Shown: piece after piece, positions 62,991-64,000 of the stretch
How the letters are laid out: every line of letters begins with the position of its first letter
How positions within the stretch are numbered: position 1 is the first letter of the stretch
Assembly (NCBI RefSeq): GCF_016107325.1
Contig: NZ_RCVT01000003.1
Span: 372,001 to 436,000 of the forward strand
Source of the DNA: Sphingomonas sp. MA1305
Lineage (GTDB): Bacteria; Pseudomonadota; Alphaproteobacteria; Sphingomonadales; Sphingomonadaceae
Reading direction: 5' to 3'
Length of the DNA stretch: 64,000 nucleotides
Notes under the pieces: generated by a model
The model's database searches: none
The model's input: only the letters and a program-made list of their open reading frames with translations
What the model was told of the DNA's origin: nothing
Made by a program: the position numbers and the translations under genes

Positions 62991-63851
62991 ATGGCCGAGC
63001 ATCCGACCGGTATCCCGATCCAGCTCGAGCCGCTTGTCACCCGCGTGCTCGCGCCCAACCCGTCTGCCTATACCTTCACCGGTACACAGACACATCTGGT
63101 GGGTATTCGGGATGTCGCGATCATCGACCCCGGCCCGGACGATGCCGCCCATGTCGCGGCCTTGCTCGCGGTGATTGGCGATCGCCCGGTCCGTGCCATC
63201 CTGATCACCCACCACCATCGCGACCATAGCCCGGCCAGCCGCCCGCTCGCCTGCGCCACCGGCGCTCCCATCATGGGCGCGGCTCCGCATCATCATGGTG
63301 GCGGCGACCCGCGCCACGACGCGGCCTTCGATGCCGATTATGCCCCCGACCGCGTGCTGACCGAGGGTGACCGGGTGACCGGCGACGGCTGGACGCTGAG
63401 CGCCTTGGCGACACCGGGCCACACGTCCAATCATCTCGCCTTCGCGCTGGCGGAGACGCAGGCGCTGTTCTCCGGCGACCATGTCATGGGCTGGGCCACC
63501 AGCGTCGTCTCGCCACCCGACGGCGACATGGGTGCCTATATGGCCAGCCTCGACAAGTTGCTGAGCCGGGACGACCGTATCTATTACCCCGGCCATGGCG
63601 AGGCGATCGAGCGGCCCCAGCGTCTGGTCCGCGGCATGCTCGGTCACCGCAAGCAGCGCGAGGGGCAGATCCTGCGCCTGCTCCGCGACGGCACGATCAT
63701 GACGCTGCCGCAGATGGTGGCGCAGATGTACGCCGGTCTCGACCCCCGGCTGATCGGAGCCGCGGAACGCTCGACGCTCGCGCATTGCTACGACCTCGCC
63801 GCACGCGGCCTGATCGAGGAGGAGGCGACCGGATGGCGCAGCAAGATCTGA
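62991..63851 (+). CDS. MBL-fold metallo-hydrolase
   Basis: 286 residues from ATG 62991, with the metallo-beta-lactamase motif ITHHHRDHSPASR (HxHxDH), GHTSNHLAFAL, LFSGDHVMGW and YYPGHGEAIE. The C-terminal helical domain (LPQMVAQMYAGLDPRL) fits the LACTB2/RNase-like group, so a nuclease is as likely as a small-molecule hydrolase. An earlier ATG at 62913 would run through the inverted repeat and is less likely. Confidence 0.84.
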   Translation: MAEHPTGIPIQLEPLVTRVLAPNPSAYTFTGTQTHLVGIRDVAIIDPGPDDAAHVAALLAVIGDRPVRAILITHHHRDHSPASRPLACATGAPIMGAAPHHHGGGDPRHDAAFDADYAPDRVLTEGDRVTGDGWTLSALATPGHTSNHLAFALAETQALFSGDHVMGWATSVVSPPDGDMGAYMASLDKLLSRDDRIYYPGHGEAIERPQRLVRGMLGHRKQREGQILRLLRDGTIMTLPQMVAQMYAGLDPRLIGAAERSTLAHCYDLAARGLIEEEATGWRSKI

Positions 63852-64000
63852 ACCCTTTACCCCAGTCGGTCGCGCGTCCGCGGGGTTCGGTCACCGCGTT
63901 CCTGGCGAAGGCCGCCGGCTTTTTGGTGCTGCTCGTCCTTGCCGGGCTGCTCGCATTGTGGGGCGTCCAGCGCTATGTCGCCTCGCGCCTGTCGCCCGAT
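63833..64000 (+). CDS. Membrane-anchored protein, N-terminal fragment
   Basis: The first 56 codons of a gene that leaves the window: polar start MAQQDLNPLPQSVARPRGSV, a membrane helix FLVLLVLAGLLALWGV and YVASRLSPD. GGAGG seven bases before ATG; overlaps the MBL gene by 19 bases. Possibly a DUF4230-type anchored protein by context; this cannot be settled from the fragment. Confidence 0.7.
   Translation, partial: MAQQDLNPLPQSVARPRGSVTAFLAKAAGFLVLLVLAGLLALWGVQRYVASRLSPD

Overview
The window reads as about 64 kb of chromosome from a high-GC alphaproteobacterium of the order Sphingomonadales, most likely Sphingomonas or a close relative. The basis is gene content and order: a division and cell-wall (dcw) cluster, nagZ-scpAB-tatABC, a PhyR/NepR/EcfG general stress locus, the opposed nepR/phyR arrangement with a PhyP-like kinase, sphingomonad-type small proteins, and many short GC-rich palindromic repeats. 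Genus is inferred from protein character, not from a marker gene. I see no rRNA, tRNA, CRISPR array, classical insertion sequence or prophage.

Layout. 1-12.8 kb: the tail of murF, then mraY, murD, ftsW, murG, murC, a 66-aa helical protein, murB, ddl, ftsQ, ftsA and ftsZ, mostly overlapping by 1-16 nt and ending in a clear terminator. 13-24 kb: a TPR/SPOR envelope protein, dgt, a DUF1800/DUF1501 pair, argS, a second SPOR protein, a secreted DUF3617-like protein and nagZ. 24-27 kb: scpA-scpB and tatABC. 27-31.3 kb: the general stress response island, with entericidin, a candidate C-rich-loop small RNA, a PhyP-like kinase with a degenerate ATPase domain, nepR, phyR, a 45-aa membrane peptide and ecfG. 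31.6-38 kb: glnE, bcp, a lipoprotein, an MFS exporter, an extremely acidic protein behind a consensus EcfG-type promoter, and an outer-membrane barrel. 38-43.5 kb: HNH protein, small envelope proteins, a 2OG-Fe(II) oxygenase, pth, ctc (L25), a TraB/GumN lipoprotein and a small HTH-plus-membrane-protein operon preceded by an array of TGTCA-N8-TGACA boxes. 43.6-50 kb: glyQ, a DUF559 nuclease-like gene bracketed by repeat ends, glyS carrying an in-frame copy of the same repeat, and ppdK. 50-58 kb: scoA, an acid phosphatase, scoB, a GST, an S41-like protease, leuC, a 34-aa peptide, leuD and a quinone oxidoreductase. 58-64 kb: DUF1476, BolA, monothiol glutaredoxin, a GT4 glycosyltransferase, a BlaI/M56 pair with its operator, an MBL-fold hydrolase and the start of one more gene.

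How it works together. The first third is a wall-synthesis and division factory with SPOR proteins and NagZ as envelope-maintenance partners. The stress island has the known partner-switch components (PhyR sequesters NepR, freeing EcfG), and GGAAC-N16/17-nGTT-like sites sit ahead of nepR-phyP, a putative sRNA, entericidin (-10 variant CATT) and the acidic protein, so a small EcfG regulon may be visible within 10 kb. The most unusual structure is the repeat family with TCCTCCCC...GGGGAGGA ends. One copy gives ddl its ribosome-binding site, one encloses a DUF559 ORF whose frame runs through both repeat ends, one adds 44 codons inside glyS, and one is decayed upstream of argS.
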